From an uncultured Bacillota bacterium (lineage in GTDB: Bacteria > Bacillota > JAAYKD01): a stretch of DNA of 16,861 nt. The notes below the pieces were generated by a model. That model made no database searches, was not told the origin of the DNA, and was given only the letters and a program-made list of their open reading frames with translations. The stretch is from assembly GCA_937897315.1 (NCBI GenBank), contig CALCNS010000298.1:1-16861 (forward strand), written 5' to 3'. Made by a program: the position numbers and the translations under genes. Shown here piece by piece: positions 1 through 7,292 of this stretch (position 1 is its first letter; every line of letters begins with the position of its first letter).

Positions 1-306
1 GTTTCTTACCTCACTGCCTTTTTATACTATCTTCAATAGCGCCTCAATAGATACTCGTGCATTCCGTTTGGTCTTGAACTTCATAAAAGCTTGTCTCCAA
101 ACCGCAATCACTGGGTTTTGACTTAGAACATTTTCTTGTAAATATTTCTTTGCTTCTTGATTCGCTTTTTCTAGTTCTTTCTCCAACCACTGTTGCTTCG
201 GGCTTTCTGGTTCCGCTTGATTTTTAAATCCTTCCATCACAATGACAGCAATTTGGCATTCAGGAAATAGTTCCCAAAAGGATTCTTCTACAATAAAGTA
301 TTGCAT
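1..306 (-). pseudogene. B3/4 domain protein, interrupted by an in-frame stop and cut by the window edge
   Basis: This encodes the N-terminal part of a stand-alone B3/B4 tRNA-binding domain protein, the fold found in the phenylalanyl-tRNA synthetase beta subunit. Free-standing members are about 220 residues long and are thought to bind or edit tRNA, but their role is poorly defined. Visible family features are the opening FIVEESFWELFPECQIAV (residues 4-21) and the W70RQAFMKF and SIEALLK blocks (about 70-92). The frame stops at TAA (22-24) after only 94 residues. Beyond the stop the same frame reads KGSEVRN to the window edge, which fits the family pattern KR-V-x-KG-x-E-x-x-N, so the stop looks like a nonsense change (for example TTA to TAA) and not a natural end. 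I chose ATG at 306 because GAGGTGAT lies 7 nt upstream; the GTG at 318 overlaps that ribosome binding site. It is the last visible gene of the MFS/ABC/CBS run. The family call is likely; pseudogene versus sequencing error is open. Confidence 0.6.
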
Positions 307-355
307 GCTATTCATCACCTCACACTCGTTGATTACTCCTTATTCAAAGACGCCA

Positions 356-1096
356 TTAGGGAGAATTCAAAAAGGATAAAATATCCCAAGGCGTCACCAT
401 CGCAATCAATGTACCACTCGCTTTTCCGTTGTCGGTCAAAAAAACCAATGCGGTTCTTTTCTCCGGGTGAGGAAAATGAGAAAATGCTTCTTCCACTTCT
501 GTGGTATTGGCCTGAACCGACATAAATCTAAAATAATCATTCGCATGACACTCAAGTTTGGTATATTGAATTAGATCTCGAATCTGCATTCTTTCGGTAA
601 TCATGCCTTTGCTGATATCGTTTGCTAAGTAATCAAAAATCGTATCGGTACTGAACACACCGACGATACGACCCCCGCGCATAATGGGAGCATGAGTGAA
701 TGCAAACCTACTCATCCTCTGCATCACCTCAACGACACGATCTTTGGGTTCAATCTTATAGATATCTGCTTCCAGAACTGCTATGGTGTCTACTGCCTTG
801 GGTGGATTCATCACTGCTTCCACAATTTTCGTATACTGTTCTACAATTCTATCATGCGGTTCTGCAATCGGATCCACCTCTTCCAAAAAGGGGTTATGGA
901 CCAGGGCGTTTCTCAAATCGGCATATAAAAGTAAATCTTGCAGGTTTTTTTGGAATACCACGTGATTACGTTTGGCCATCTCGCGTAAGAGATTCGAGTG
1001 TGAGTCATATCCTGTTGTCCGACGCAATTGCTTACGCATAAAATAGTCTAGTTTGTTGTAAGACTCAAGGAAATCTTTTGCATTGTTCTGAGCCAT
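356..1096 (-). CDS. HEPN-like N-terminal domain plus CBS-pair protein
   Basis: This is a 246-residue cytosolic protein of unknown function. Residues 1-95 look helical and contain R62-N-A-L-V-H67. That is an R-x4-H motif in a context (LLLYADLRNALVH) typical of HEPN-type helical domains, some of which are ribonucleases. It is followed by IAEPHDRIVEQ, a block I associate with a widespread CBS-domain family of unknown role. Residues about 104-160 form a first CBS motif (HAPIMRGGRIVGVFSTD), and about 185-244 a second (TALVFLTDNG, then MVTPWDIL). CBS pairs usually bind adenine nucleotides and act as sensors. The start ATG has AAAGGAGAT 6 nt upstream. It begins 14 nt after the second ABC permease and precedes the B3/4 gene, so co-transcription is likely. 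The CBS call is firm. The HEPN assignment is an inference from one short motif, and no nuclease activity is shown. Confidence 0.8.
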   Translation of the reverse strand: MAQNNAKDFLESYNKLDYFMRKQLRRTTGYDSHSNLLREMAKRNHVVFQKNLQDLLLYADLRNALVHNPFLEEVDPIAEPHDRIVEQYTKIVEAVMNPPKAVDTIAVLEADIYKIEPKDRVVEVMQRMSRFAFTHAPIMRGGRIVGVFSTDTIFDYLANDISKGMITERMQIRDLIQYTKLECHANDYFRFMSVQANTTEVEEAFSHFPHPEKRTALVFLTDNGKASGTLIAMVTPWDILSFLNSP

Positions 1097-1110
1097 CTTC
1101 CAATCTCCTT

Positions 1111-2331
1111 TTATTCTCCCATTGGATTACGCAATGTGCTGGCTAAATTGCCTTTGCTTAGAACGAGTGAGGAAATCCCCCCTATCACAGTTGTCGTAAC
1201 CATGGTTATTGCAAATGGATACCAACTGACTGATATGCTGGAGGTATATCCGAGTGCCATCACAATAGCAATAAACGTACCGATAAATCCACCAATCAGA
1301 GAGGTGATGAAGCACTCCAACACAAACATCACTTGAATTTCGTAGATGCTAAAACCCAAGATGCGCAGCAACGCTAATTCTTTTCGCCTCGCGATTGTCA
1401 GGGTGATCGCATTGACCAAGACAATAATCACAGCTACCAGTAGCATCACCGGAGCATAGTAGTCAGACATTTTTTCAAACCGATCAAAATCGCCAATCAA
1501 CATACGTCCCAAATCTTGTAAAGTCATCACATTTAGTGAAAGGTTTTGACACTCTATCTCGGCCAATAATTGTTCTTTCATTTTTTGTGTTTCACTTAAT
1601 GGGCATGAAATTCCCATCCATGAAATGGGCCTTTCCCCACCAATTTGGGATTGCAACGTCGAAAGTTCAGTCCAATTGATTCCATATATCGCTTTGACAC
1701 CATTGTATAATGCTCCAACCCGATAAGTTACGGTTCTGGTTTGCTGTACGGTCCATTCATACGCCCCGTGAAGTTCAGTGATTTGGGGTACAGAGTAACT
1801 CACCCAATTCCCTACTTGGGTGCCTTCGTAAGAGATAGGACCCGCCTTATTACCACGGCTGGGATGCGCTGGCGATACCATATTTTGTGGTTCTGCAAAG
1901 CTTTGCAAACTACCCGAAAGCATATCTAAATGATCCAGTGTTGATTGAGGATTTTCTCGGGCTCCTAAATAGAACCAGAGTACCTGCCCCCTATTTCCTA
2001 TTTGAGCAACCGGAGCAATAAGAACTTGTTGTGTCTCTCGATTCGTATCAAGAGTTGCTACTAAGTCTTCTGCCATTTTAGCCGGAAATGTCTTGATCTC
2101 TAAAGGATCCGCATAAATCATGGCTGAGGACGTTTTTAACTCTGTTCTCGCATCTAAAATGATGATTTGACCTCCGCCGATAAAGGTTAATGGTTGGAGG
2201 GTTGCTTGTTGCAACAATTGTAAACCGGACAATCCTAGACAACTCACCAAAACAGCTAAAGCCAAACTCACGATTGCCAGAGCATACGTGCGTAAGCTAC
2301 GGCGAAAGGTCGTCCAAGTAATCCATATCAT
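1111..2331 (-). CDS. ABC transporter permease, FtsX/MacB type
   Basis: This is the second permease of an ABC system of the LolCDE/MacB/FtsX class, membranes that usually move lipoproteins, peptides or drugs, or transmit force; the substrate here is unknown. The 406-residue product has one N-terminal membrane segment (about 14-38), a large extracytoplasmic domain of roughly 250 residues, and a C-terminal FtsX domain (from about 290). The FtsX domain has three hydrophobic segments and a cytoplasmic loop IARRKELALLRILGFS typical of the family, which couples to the ATPase. An upstream in-frame extension to 2439 is possible, but it would overlap the preceding gene by nearly 100 nt. I chose ATG at 2331 because AGGAGGTG sits 5-7 nt upstream and shares its first bases with the TAG stop of the preceding permease, which suggests coupling. 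The gene ends with TAA 14 nt before the CBS-pair gene. Confidence 0.88.
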   Translation of the reverse strand: MIWITWTTFRRSLRTYALAIVSLALAVLVSCLGLSGLQLLQQATLQPLTFIGGGQIIILDARTELKTSSAMIYADPLEIKTFPAKMAEDLVATLDTNRETQQVLIAPVAQIGNRGQVLWFYLGARENPQSTLDHLDMLSGSLQSFAEPQNMVSPAHPSRGNKAGPISYEGTQVGNWVSYSVPQITELHGAYEWTVQQTRTVTYRVGALYNGVKAIYGINWTELSTLQSQIGGERPISWMGISCPLSETQKMKEQLLAEIECQNLSLNVMTLQDLGRMLIGDFDRFEKMSDYYAPVMLLVAVIIVLVNAITLTIARRKELALLRILGFSIYEIQVMFVLECFITSLIGGFIGTFIAIVMALGYTSSISVSWYPFAITMVTTTVIGGISSLVLSKGNLASTLRNPMGE

Positions 2332-2342
2332 CTCTCCACCTC

Positions 2343-3431
2343 CTACAATGCTTCTCTGAAAAGCCGGGGTATGGAAGATGAAAGAAATTGCAATTGTACA
2401 ACCAAAGTGCTGAGCATACCAACCCCTAAGAAAACCCAAAAATCTGAATGTAAGTGCTGAAGTAATGCCTGCTTCTCTGTCATTAATCCCATGGTCTGTG
2501 CTACGGGGGGTAAGAGAAAATATGTAGAGAAATACCCTATATTAAATACCAGTAGGGTTTGCAGAAAGGCAGGAATCAACAGCCAAGGTTTTTCCATGCC
2601 GACCGCTCGCAGAACTCCGATCTGATAAGCCCCACTTCGCAATGTAATATACAATAAAATTGATAAAGAAGAAGCGGATATCATGAGAATCAAGCTCCGT
2701 AATCCGTTGACCAGTGTATCCGAAAGGGTTAGATTCGCCTGAGCTTCTTCGTATTCTTGTGTCAATGTCTTGATAGCCATACCTCTCCCAATATTTTGTA
2801 GCCTCTTTTCAAAAGTCAGCAGCTCCTCCCGACCATCCAATTGAATTAGCGCTGTAGGGGTTAATTTTTCTGCAGGCTGCAAACGGGTTAGCCCATCGTA
2901 AGTAGTAAGTGGGTAGGTTAATACCCCTTTCTTTCCACTTAGTATACCGCAAATGTGAAAAGAAACCGGTTTATTGATGCTCTTAACCGATTGCAATTGT
3001 ATACTTTCCCCCAACTGATATCCATAACGCATCGCTATTGAAGCCGGCAGAACAATATCATCCTCAAAAGTGGGTAGCTCTCCTTGTTCCAACTCCAACA
3101 ACAAGACTGAGTTTTCCTTCGGCAGAGCTAATAGACGTATGGTTTCGGAGTACAAGAAAACTTCAGTCATGGTATGGATTTCTAAGCGAGACAGTCCGGG
3201 CAATTTGGTTATTTGCTGTTCTAAGTCTGCATCAAACCACGCTTCTACTTCGAAATCGTAGGGCCATTCGGAACGCATCGATTCCATGACCTGCACGGAC
3301 ATTTCGCTTAACGCCGTTCCGAGGAGGACATAGCTGCTTAAGGATCCTAGCACAGCCACAATCATAATCAATAGTTGAAGCCGACTCCGTAAAATATTCC
3401 AATGAAACAATCGTAGCAGAAGAGAAATCAT
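2343..3431 (-). CDS. ABC transporter permease, FtsX type
   Basis: This is the first permease of the same ABC system, 362 residues. It has an N-terminal membrane segment (about 19-40) and an extracytoplasmic domain (about 45-235) with the MacB-periplasmic-like pattern of beta-rich sequence. A C-terminal FtsX-like domain carries three hydrophobic stretches, beginning about residues 246, 285 and 332. The cytoplasmic loop LRSGAYQIGVLRAVGMEK is the usual FtsX coupling loop. The ATG overlaps the ATPase stop codon as ATGA (3428-3431), so translation is probably coupled to the ATPase gene; the separate ribosome binding site (CAGGTG, about 4 nt away) is modest. The two permeases differ in sequence, so they probably form a heterodimer, as in LolC/LolE. 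The substrate cannot be read from the sequence. Confidence 0.88.
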   Translation of the reverse strand: MISLLLRLFHWNILRSRLQLLIMIVAVLGSLSSYVLLGTALSEMSVQVMESMRSEWPYDFEVEAWFDADLEQQITKLPGLSRLEIHTMTEVFLYSETIRLLALPKENSVLLLELEQGELPTFEDDIVLPASIAMRYGYQLGESIQLQSVKSINKPVSFHICGILSGKKGVLTYPLTTYDGLTRLQPAEKLTPTALIQLDGREELLTFEKRLQNIGRGMAIKTLTQEYEEAQANLTLSDTLVNGLRSLILMISASSLSILLYITLRSGAYQIGVLRAVGMEKPWLLIPAFLQTLLVFNIGYFSTYFLLPPVAQTMGLMTEKQALLQHLHSDFWVFLGVGMLSTLVVQLQFLSSSIPRLFREAL

Positions 3432-4126
3432 GATACACCTGCACGAGATGCGGATTCCACTAGTTGACCATCTCGCATATGTAATACCCTATGGGCTAAA
3501 TGAGTCATTTCGCTGTTATGTGTGACCATAAGACAAGCCGATTGGTTCTCACTCACCAGTTCACGAAGTAAAAGCATCATATCCAAACTGGTTTGAGAAT
3601 CTAAATTTCCTGTTGGTTCGTCCGCATAAACAATTTTTGGTCTGGTGACCAGTGCTCTGGCTAAAGCCACTCGCTGTTGCTCTCCGCCCGATAACTGACT
3701 CGGTTTGTGATGAGTGCGCTCGCCCAATCCTACCCGTGCCAGAATTTCGGTCGCTTTTTTGACGGGTTGTTTTATGCCAAGTAAACGCAATGGGATTTGA
3801 ACATTTTCCAAAGCACTCAATGTTGGTAACAAATTGAAGGATTGAAAAACAAATCCAAAGTATTGACTACGTAGTTTTGAAAGTTTCCAATCGTTCAGGG
3901 TATAGATAGAGACATCATTAACCCAAACATCGCCTTGGTCAGGTTTCTCTAAACCTGAAAGGGTATGCAACAAAGTCGTTTTTCCCGATCCAGATGGCCC
4001 TAGCAACATCACCAGTTCACCAGGTTCTACGGTGATACTCACCTCGCGCAAGGCATGCACGGGAGTATCTCCCATTGGAAAGATTCGACTAATGCGTTTC
4101 CCAATCACGGCTGATTGTTGATTCAT
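3428..4126 (-). CDS. ABC transporter ATP-binding protein, LolD/MacB type
   Basis: This is a 232-residue cytosolic ATPase that should power the two FtsX-type permeases encoded directly downstream. All nucleotide-binding motifs are intact: Walker A GPSGSGKT (43-50), Q-loop Q95, signature LSGGEQQ (145-151), Walker B IVYADEP (165-171) and H-loop H203. The LNDW-KLSKLRSQYFGFVFQ region and length match the LolD/MacB/FtsE-like subfamily. The ATG is preceded by GAGAGG at 6-8 nt. The gene starts 18 nt after the MFS transporter ends, and its TGA overlaps the ATG of the first permease (ATGA). The family is certain; the transported substrate is unknown. The absence of a membrane-fusion protein gene nearby fits a Gram-positive host. 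Confidence 0.95.
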   Translation of the reverse strand: MNQQSAVIGKRISRIFPMGDTPVHALREVSITVEPGELVMLLGPSGSGKTTLLHTLSGLEKPDQGDVWVNDVSIYTLNDWKLSKLRSQYFGFVFQSFNLLPTLSALENVQIPLRLLGIKQPVKKATEILARVGLGERTHHKPSQLSGGEQQRVALARALVTRPKIVYADEPTGNLDSQTSLDMMLLLRELVSENQSACLMVTHNSEMTHLAHRVLHMRDGQLVESASRAGVS

Positions 4127-4144
4127 AGCAAACCTCTCTTCCCC

Positions 4145-5434
4145 TTATACTTTTCTTTTTCTATCTGCTCTGGTGAGGGACCACGCCAATATGGACGCAC
4201 CAACCACTCTGATCATAGAAGACAAATAGAAAACGGGATCTACATGATTTCCAAAAGCTTTATAAATCTGAACACCAATCATTGGGAATATAAAAGTAAC
4301 TGTTTGCACAGCTATGTTAAAAAAAGCCAAATAACTTGGACGCATGTTGGGATCCGGAGCAACAACTAGCAAAGTATTGAATTGGGATAGGTTGAATGCA
4401 CTTTGCGCCACCCCAGTAGCAAAGCTAAACGTCCACATCAACCAAAGTGTGTCCGGAGTCACCAAGGCTTGTATCCAGGGACGAAAGATAAAAATGAACA
4501 ACGAAATTAAGTACACACTCTTACTACCAATTTTGTCAATTGTTCTCCCCCAATAGGGGTAACTCAACGTGGTAGCTAAGGAACTCAAGATAGAAGCAAA
4601 AGCGATTTGCGTATTGGTGAGATGCAAGTCTCGGACGTAGTTGATGGTCCACATCGAGGAACTGATTCCAAAGCCCATGTTAAATACAAAGGCAGCTGCA
4701 ACAAAGCTCATGAATTGCTTGTCTTTGAAAATGACTTTAAAACCTTCCCAAACTCCTGCAGAGCGTACACTGCTGGCTGGAGCTTCACTTGTCTTCACTT
4801 CTTCCATACGCGCTAAATAAAAAGTGGATACCGATAAGCATATAAAGGATAAGATAAATAAAACTGTATAATTGTAAGGATAAGGTATATAGTCAAGCAG
4901 TGGCCCCGCCAACATCATACTACCTAAAGAGAACCATCCTGCCAAAAAGTTACGGTCACCAAATACCCTCCCACGATTCCCTGAAGGGATAATTTCCCCC
5001 ATCATTTGAGTCCACATAATGTTCGCAACATTAGCGGGGAAGTTCATGAGTGTCACTAGTAAGATAAATAACCATGCCTTATGCACGGGCGCGATAGGTA
5101 AAAACGGAATAAAAGCGTAGACCAAATACCAAATACGATGCAAAGAAGCCCACAACAAAATCGGTTTTTTCTTCTTCTCGGTTCGTTCCGTCATCATAGC
5201 AGACGGAACTTGAGCAACCAGGGCCATAAGGGCCGGTCCTGAAGACATGACAGCTAGCATTTGCTCACTAGCTCCTAATTTAAGAGCGTACACCGACATA
5301 AACGACCCGGTCAGACCTGCCATGGCCGAGAAAAAACCTGCATCTAAATTACTATACCAAACATTTTTTCGCAGAGTCTCGCTGGGTAGATATCCGGTCA
5401 ACCAGTTTTTAAAGGTTCCCCACGGGTGTAACAT
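4145..5434 (-). CDS. Major facilitator superfamily transporter
   Basis: This is an integral membrane transporter of about 429 residues with roughly 12 hydrophobic segments in two halves, joined by a charged cytoplasmic loop (MEEVKTSEAPASSVRS region). The segment-2/3 loop is very basic (TERTEKKKK), a variant of the MFS motif-A position. The substrate is not evident; MFS proteins of this shape include drug and sugar exporters. An upstream ATG at 5452 is in frame, but its GAGGA touches the start codon with no spacing. The ATG at 5434 has AAGGTGA about 5 nt upstream and is the better start. It is the first gene of the left-hand minus-strand run and lies downstream of the gdhA terminator, so it should need its own promoter between 5435 and 5539. 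I could not see a convincing one there. Confidence 0.85.
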   Translation of the reverse strand: MLHPWGTFKNWLTGYLPSETLRKNVWYSNLDAGFFSAMAGLTGSFMSVYALKLGASEQMLAVMSSGPALMALVAQVPSAMMTERTEKKKKPILLWASLHRIWYLVYAFIPFLPIAPVHKAWLFILLVTLMNFPANVANIMWTQMMGEIIPSGNRGRVFGDRNFLAGWFSLGSMMLAGPLLDYIPYPYNYTVLFILSFICLSVSTFYLARMEEVKTSEAPASSVRSAGVWEGFKVIFKDKQFMSFVAAAFVFNMGFGISSSMWTINYVRDLHLTNTQIAFASILSSLATTLSYPYWGRTIDKIGSKSVYLISLFIFIFRPWIQALVTPDTLWLMWTFSFATGVAQSAFNLSQFNTLLVVAPDPNMRPSYLAFFNIAVQTVTFIFPMIGVQIYKAFGNHVDPVFYLSSMIRVVGASILAWSLTRADRKRKV

Positions 5435-5539
5435 CAAACTCACCTTTTCCATTCCTCAAGATTGAACTCCTCAAAAGTATTCGCCGCCTTCCTATCTTTC
5501 CCTTCCCTTTCCAAAGAAGCTGCTTTACATTGCTGTTAC

Positions 5540-5580
5540 AAAAAACCCCCGTTCAAACCTATTCGGGTTCGAACGGGGGT
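5540..5580 (-). terminator. Intrinsic terminator of gdhA
   Basis: On the minus strand, a 10-bp perfect stem (ACCCCCGTTC pairing with GAACGGGGGT) extends past one mismatch by 4 more base pairs, closes on a 6-nt loop, and is followed directly by TTTTTT (5545-5540). It starts 16 nt beyond the gdhA stop codon. The strong GC stem and U-tract make it a confident rho-independent terminator. It separates gdhA from the MFS/ABC run. Confidence 0.93.
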
Positions 5581-5595
5581 AGCTTATAAAAAGGA

Positions 5596-6942
5596 TTAGA
5601 TGAGCCCTTGAGCAATCATCGCTTCGGCTACTTTCTTGAAACCGGCAATGTTGGCACCGGCAACCAGATCATAACCTAAACCAGCTTCTTGTGCAGCAGC
5701 AGCGGAAGCATCATGAATGTTCTTCATGATTTGATACAACTTGGCATCCACTTCTTCGCCGGTCCAGCTGTAACGCATGGAGTTTTGGGACATTTCCATA
5801 GCAGAGGTTGCAACGCCACCGGCATTAACAGCCTTAGAAGGAGCAACAACTACGCCATGATGTTGTAAATATTCCAATGCATCGTTGGTGGTCGGCATAT
5901 TGGATACTTCTACATAGTATTTCACACCATTTGCAACGATTTGTTTGGCTTCTTCCATGCGAACTTCGTTTTGAGTAGCGCAAGGCATAACCACATCGAC
6001 TTTGACGCCCCAGGGTTTTTGTTTTGCATGGAATTCACATCCGAATTTATCGGCATAATCCTGAACTTTGTCGCGTCCGGAAGCACGCATGGTTAGGAGA
6101 TACTCAATCTTTTCGGGGGTATTGACGCCATCTTTATCGTAGATGAAGCCATCGGGTCCAGACAAAGTCACTACTTTTCCGCCCAATTCGGTAATTTTCA
6201 GAGCAGCACCCCAAGCAACGTTACCAAAACCAGATAAAGAAACGGTCTTGCCTTCAATGCTTTCACCAAAGTGGGCTAGCATTTCTCTGAGATAGTAGGT
6301 AGCACCGAAACCAGTCGCTTCGGGACGGAACAAGGAACCACCGTAACTCATACCTTTACCGGTGAGCACGCCGTTATTCCAGGTGCCGGTAATACGTTTG
6401 TATTGACCATAGAGATAGCCGATTTCACGACCACCAACGCCGATATCACCAGCAGGAACATCGATGTCCGGTCCGATGTGACGATATAACTCGGTCATGA
6501 AAGCTTGGCAGAAACGCATGACTTCTGCATCGGATTTCCCACGAGGATCAAAGTCAGAACCACCTTTACCACCGCCAATCGGCAAGCCGGTCAAGCTGTT
6601 TTTAAAGGTTTGTTCAAATGCCAGGAATTTCATAATGCTGACATTGACGGAAGGATGGAAACGTAAGCCACCTTTGTATGGTCCAATCGCTCCATTGAAT
6701 TGAATACGGAAAGCACGATTCACATGTACTTTACCAGCATCGTCAACCCAGGTGACACGGAAAGCAATTTGTCTTTCCGGTTCTACCATTCTCTCCAATA
6801 AACCCATCGCTTCGTATTCAGGATGTTGGTCAATCACGACTTCCAAACTTTTGAATACTTCTTCCACGGTTTGATGGAATTCGGGCTCTCCCGGATTACG
6901 GGTTTTCACTTGCTCCAGCACTCTTTGCATATAAGCATTCAT
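5596..6942 (-). CDS. gdhA: Glutamate dehydrogenase, hexameric, probably NAD-preferring
   Basis: This enzyme interconverts glutamate and 2-oxoglutarate plus ammonia in the cytosol. The 448-residue length is usual for the small hexameric family. Catalytic residues are visible: K90 (GPYKGG), K114, K126 (PIGGGKGG) and D166 (DVPAGDIGVGGRE). The nucleotide-binding fold has GFGNVAWG (238-245). The C-terminal half (TLSGPDGFIYD, RASGRDKVQDYADKFG, MPCATQNEV, NMPTTN, APSKAVNAGGV) closely resembles the NAD-specific C. symbiosum enzyme as I remember it. F239, P263 and D264 match positions reported to set NAD preference there. NAD use would favour a catabolic, amino-acid-fermenting role; this is inference. 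The ATG has GAGGAGG 8 nt upstream. It is transcribed alone: its own promoter at 7020-7047, its own terminator at 5540-5580. Confidence 0.96.
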   Translation of the reverse strand: MNAYMQRVLEQVKTRNPGEPEFHQTVEEVFKSLEVVIDQHPEYEAMGLLERMVEPERQIAFRVTWVDDAGKVHVNRAFRIQFNGAIGPYKGGLRFHPSVNVSIMKFLAFEQTFKNSLTGLPIGGGKGGSDFDPRGKSDAEVMRFCQAFMTELYRHIGPDIDVPAGDIGVGGREIGYLYGQYKRITGTWNNGVLTGKGMSYGGSLFRPEATGFGATYYLREMLAHFGESIEGKTVSLSGFGNVAWGAALKITELGGKVVTLSGPDGFIYDKDGVNTPEKIEYLLTMRASGRDKVQDYADKFGCEFHAKQKPWGVKVDVVMPCATQNEVRMEEAKQIVANGVKYYVEVSNMPTTNDALEYLQHHGVVVAPSKAVNAGGVATSAMEMSQNSMRYSWTGEEVDAKLYQIMKNIHDASAAAAQEAGLGYDLVAGANIAGFKKVAEAMIAQGLI

Positions 6943-6967
6943 AGGAAAAACCTCCTCATCATTTTAC

Positions 6968-7003
6968 AGTCTTCTTTTATAACGGTTTTCGCTATAAAAG
7001 ACT
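6968..7003 (-). promoter_or_regulatory. Stem-loop in the gdhA mRNA leader
   Basis: Just downstream of the predicted gdhA start of transcription, TTTTATAGCG pairs with CGTTATAAAA (one G-U pair) around an AAAAC loop. AGTC/GACT extends the stem past a 3-nt bulge. No U-tract follows, so it is not a terminator. It lies between promoter and ribosome binding site, near the 5' end of the transcript, where such hairpins often protect mRNA; regulation by a binding protein is also possible. The role is inferred. Confidence 0.55.
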
Positions 7004-7019
7004 ACTGCTATTATCTATA

Positions 7020-7047
7020 AGTATAGCGAATGTCGTACAAAAGTCAA
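7020..7047 (-). promoter_or_regulatory. Sigma-A type promoter of gdhA
   Basis: On the minus strand, TTGACT (7047-7042) and TATACT (7025-7020) are separated by 16 nt. Each box matches the housekeeping consensus at five of six positions. The predicted transcript starts near 7013, giving a leader of about 70 nt before the gdhA ATG at 6942. It is the best promoter match I found in the window. Confidence 0.75.
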
Positions 7048-7105
7048 GGAAATTAATATGAAGATTTTCATTGGTTGTATTGAATGGTCTATATATTCTG
7101 CCACT

Positions 7106-7138
7106 GTTCTTTTCCTGCTTTTTCATAGATAAAAGAAC
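7106..7138. repeat. Perfect 8-bp inverted repeat
   Basis: GTTCTTTT (7106-7113) and AAAAGAAC (7131-7138) are perfect inverted copies separated by 17 nt, in the regulatory region between gdhA and the epimerase gene. The centre-to-centre spacing of about 23 nt could suit a protein bound to neighbouring helical turns, or it could be a weak hairpin. An A-run follows on the plus strand, so it is not a terminator on either strand. Chance is possible in such AT-rich DNA. Confidence 0.35.
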
Positions 7139-7292
7139 AAAAAAACCAAGCATATAAGATACTACAAATCCATTGAAATCTAATAATTAACTATTAAACA
7201 GTTTACTCTTTTCCTAAAAAAGGATTTCGAGTAGAGAAAATGGAATTGAATGTCGTCAACATCCATCATCTTCACTATAAGGAGGGATTATT

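Larger units (their letters stand above)
6943..7292. other. Divergent intergenic region between gdhA and the epimerase gene
   Basis: This is a 350-base AT-rich stretch without a credible gene. It holds the gdhA promoter and leader hairpin (6968-7047), an 8-bp inverted repeat at 7106-7138, and the leader of the plus-strand epimerase gene with AAGGAGGG at about 7279. For the plus strand I see only a weak candidate promoter (TTGGTT at 7071, TATTCT at 7094, 17-nt spacer), which I do not rely on. Its size and composition fit a two-way regulatory region. Confidence 0.7.

Noticed and set aside
2332..2439. Longer N-terminus for the second ABC permease
   Set aside because: It would overlap the preceding permease by nearly 100 nt, and the strong ribosome binding site favours ATG at 2331.
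5435..5539. Promoter for the MFS/ABC run
   Set aside because: One is expected here because a terminator lies just upstream, but I found only a purine-rich tract and no pair of boxes near consensus with 16-18 nt spacing.
7106..7145. Inverted repeat followed by an A-run as a terminator
   Set aside because: The run is A on the plus strand after the hairpin, and the corresponding T-run comes before the hairpin on the minus strand, so neither direction gives stem then U-tract.
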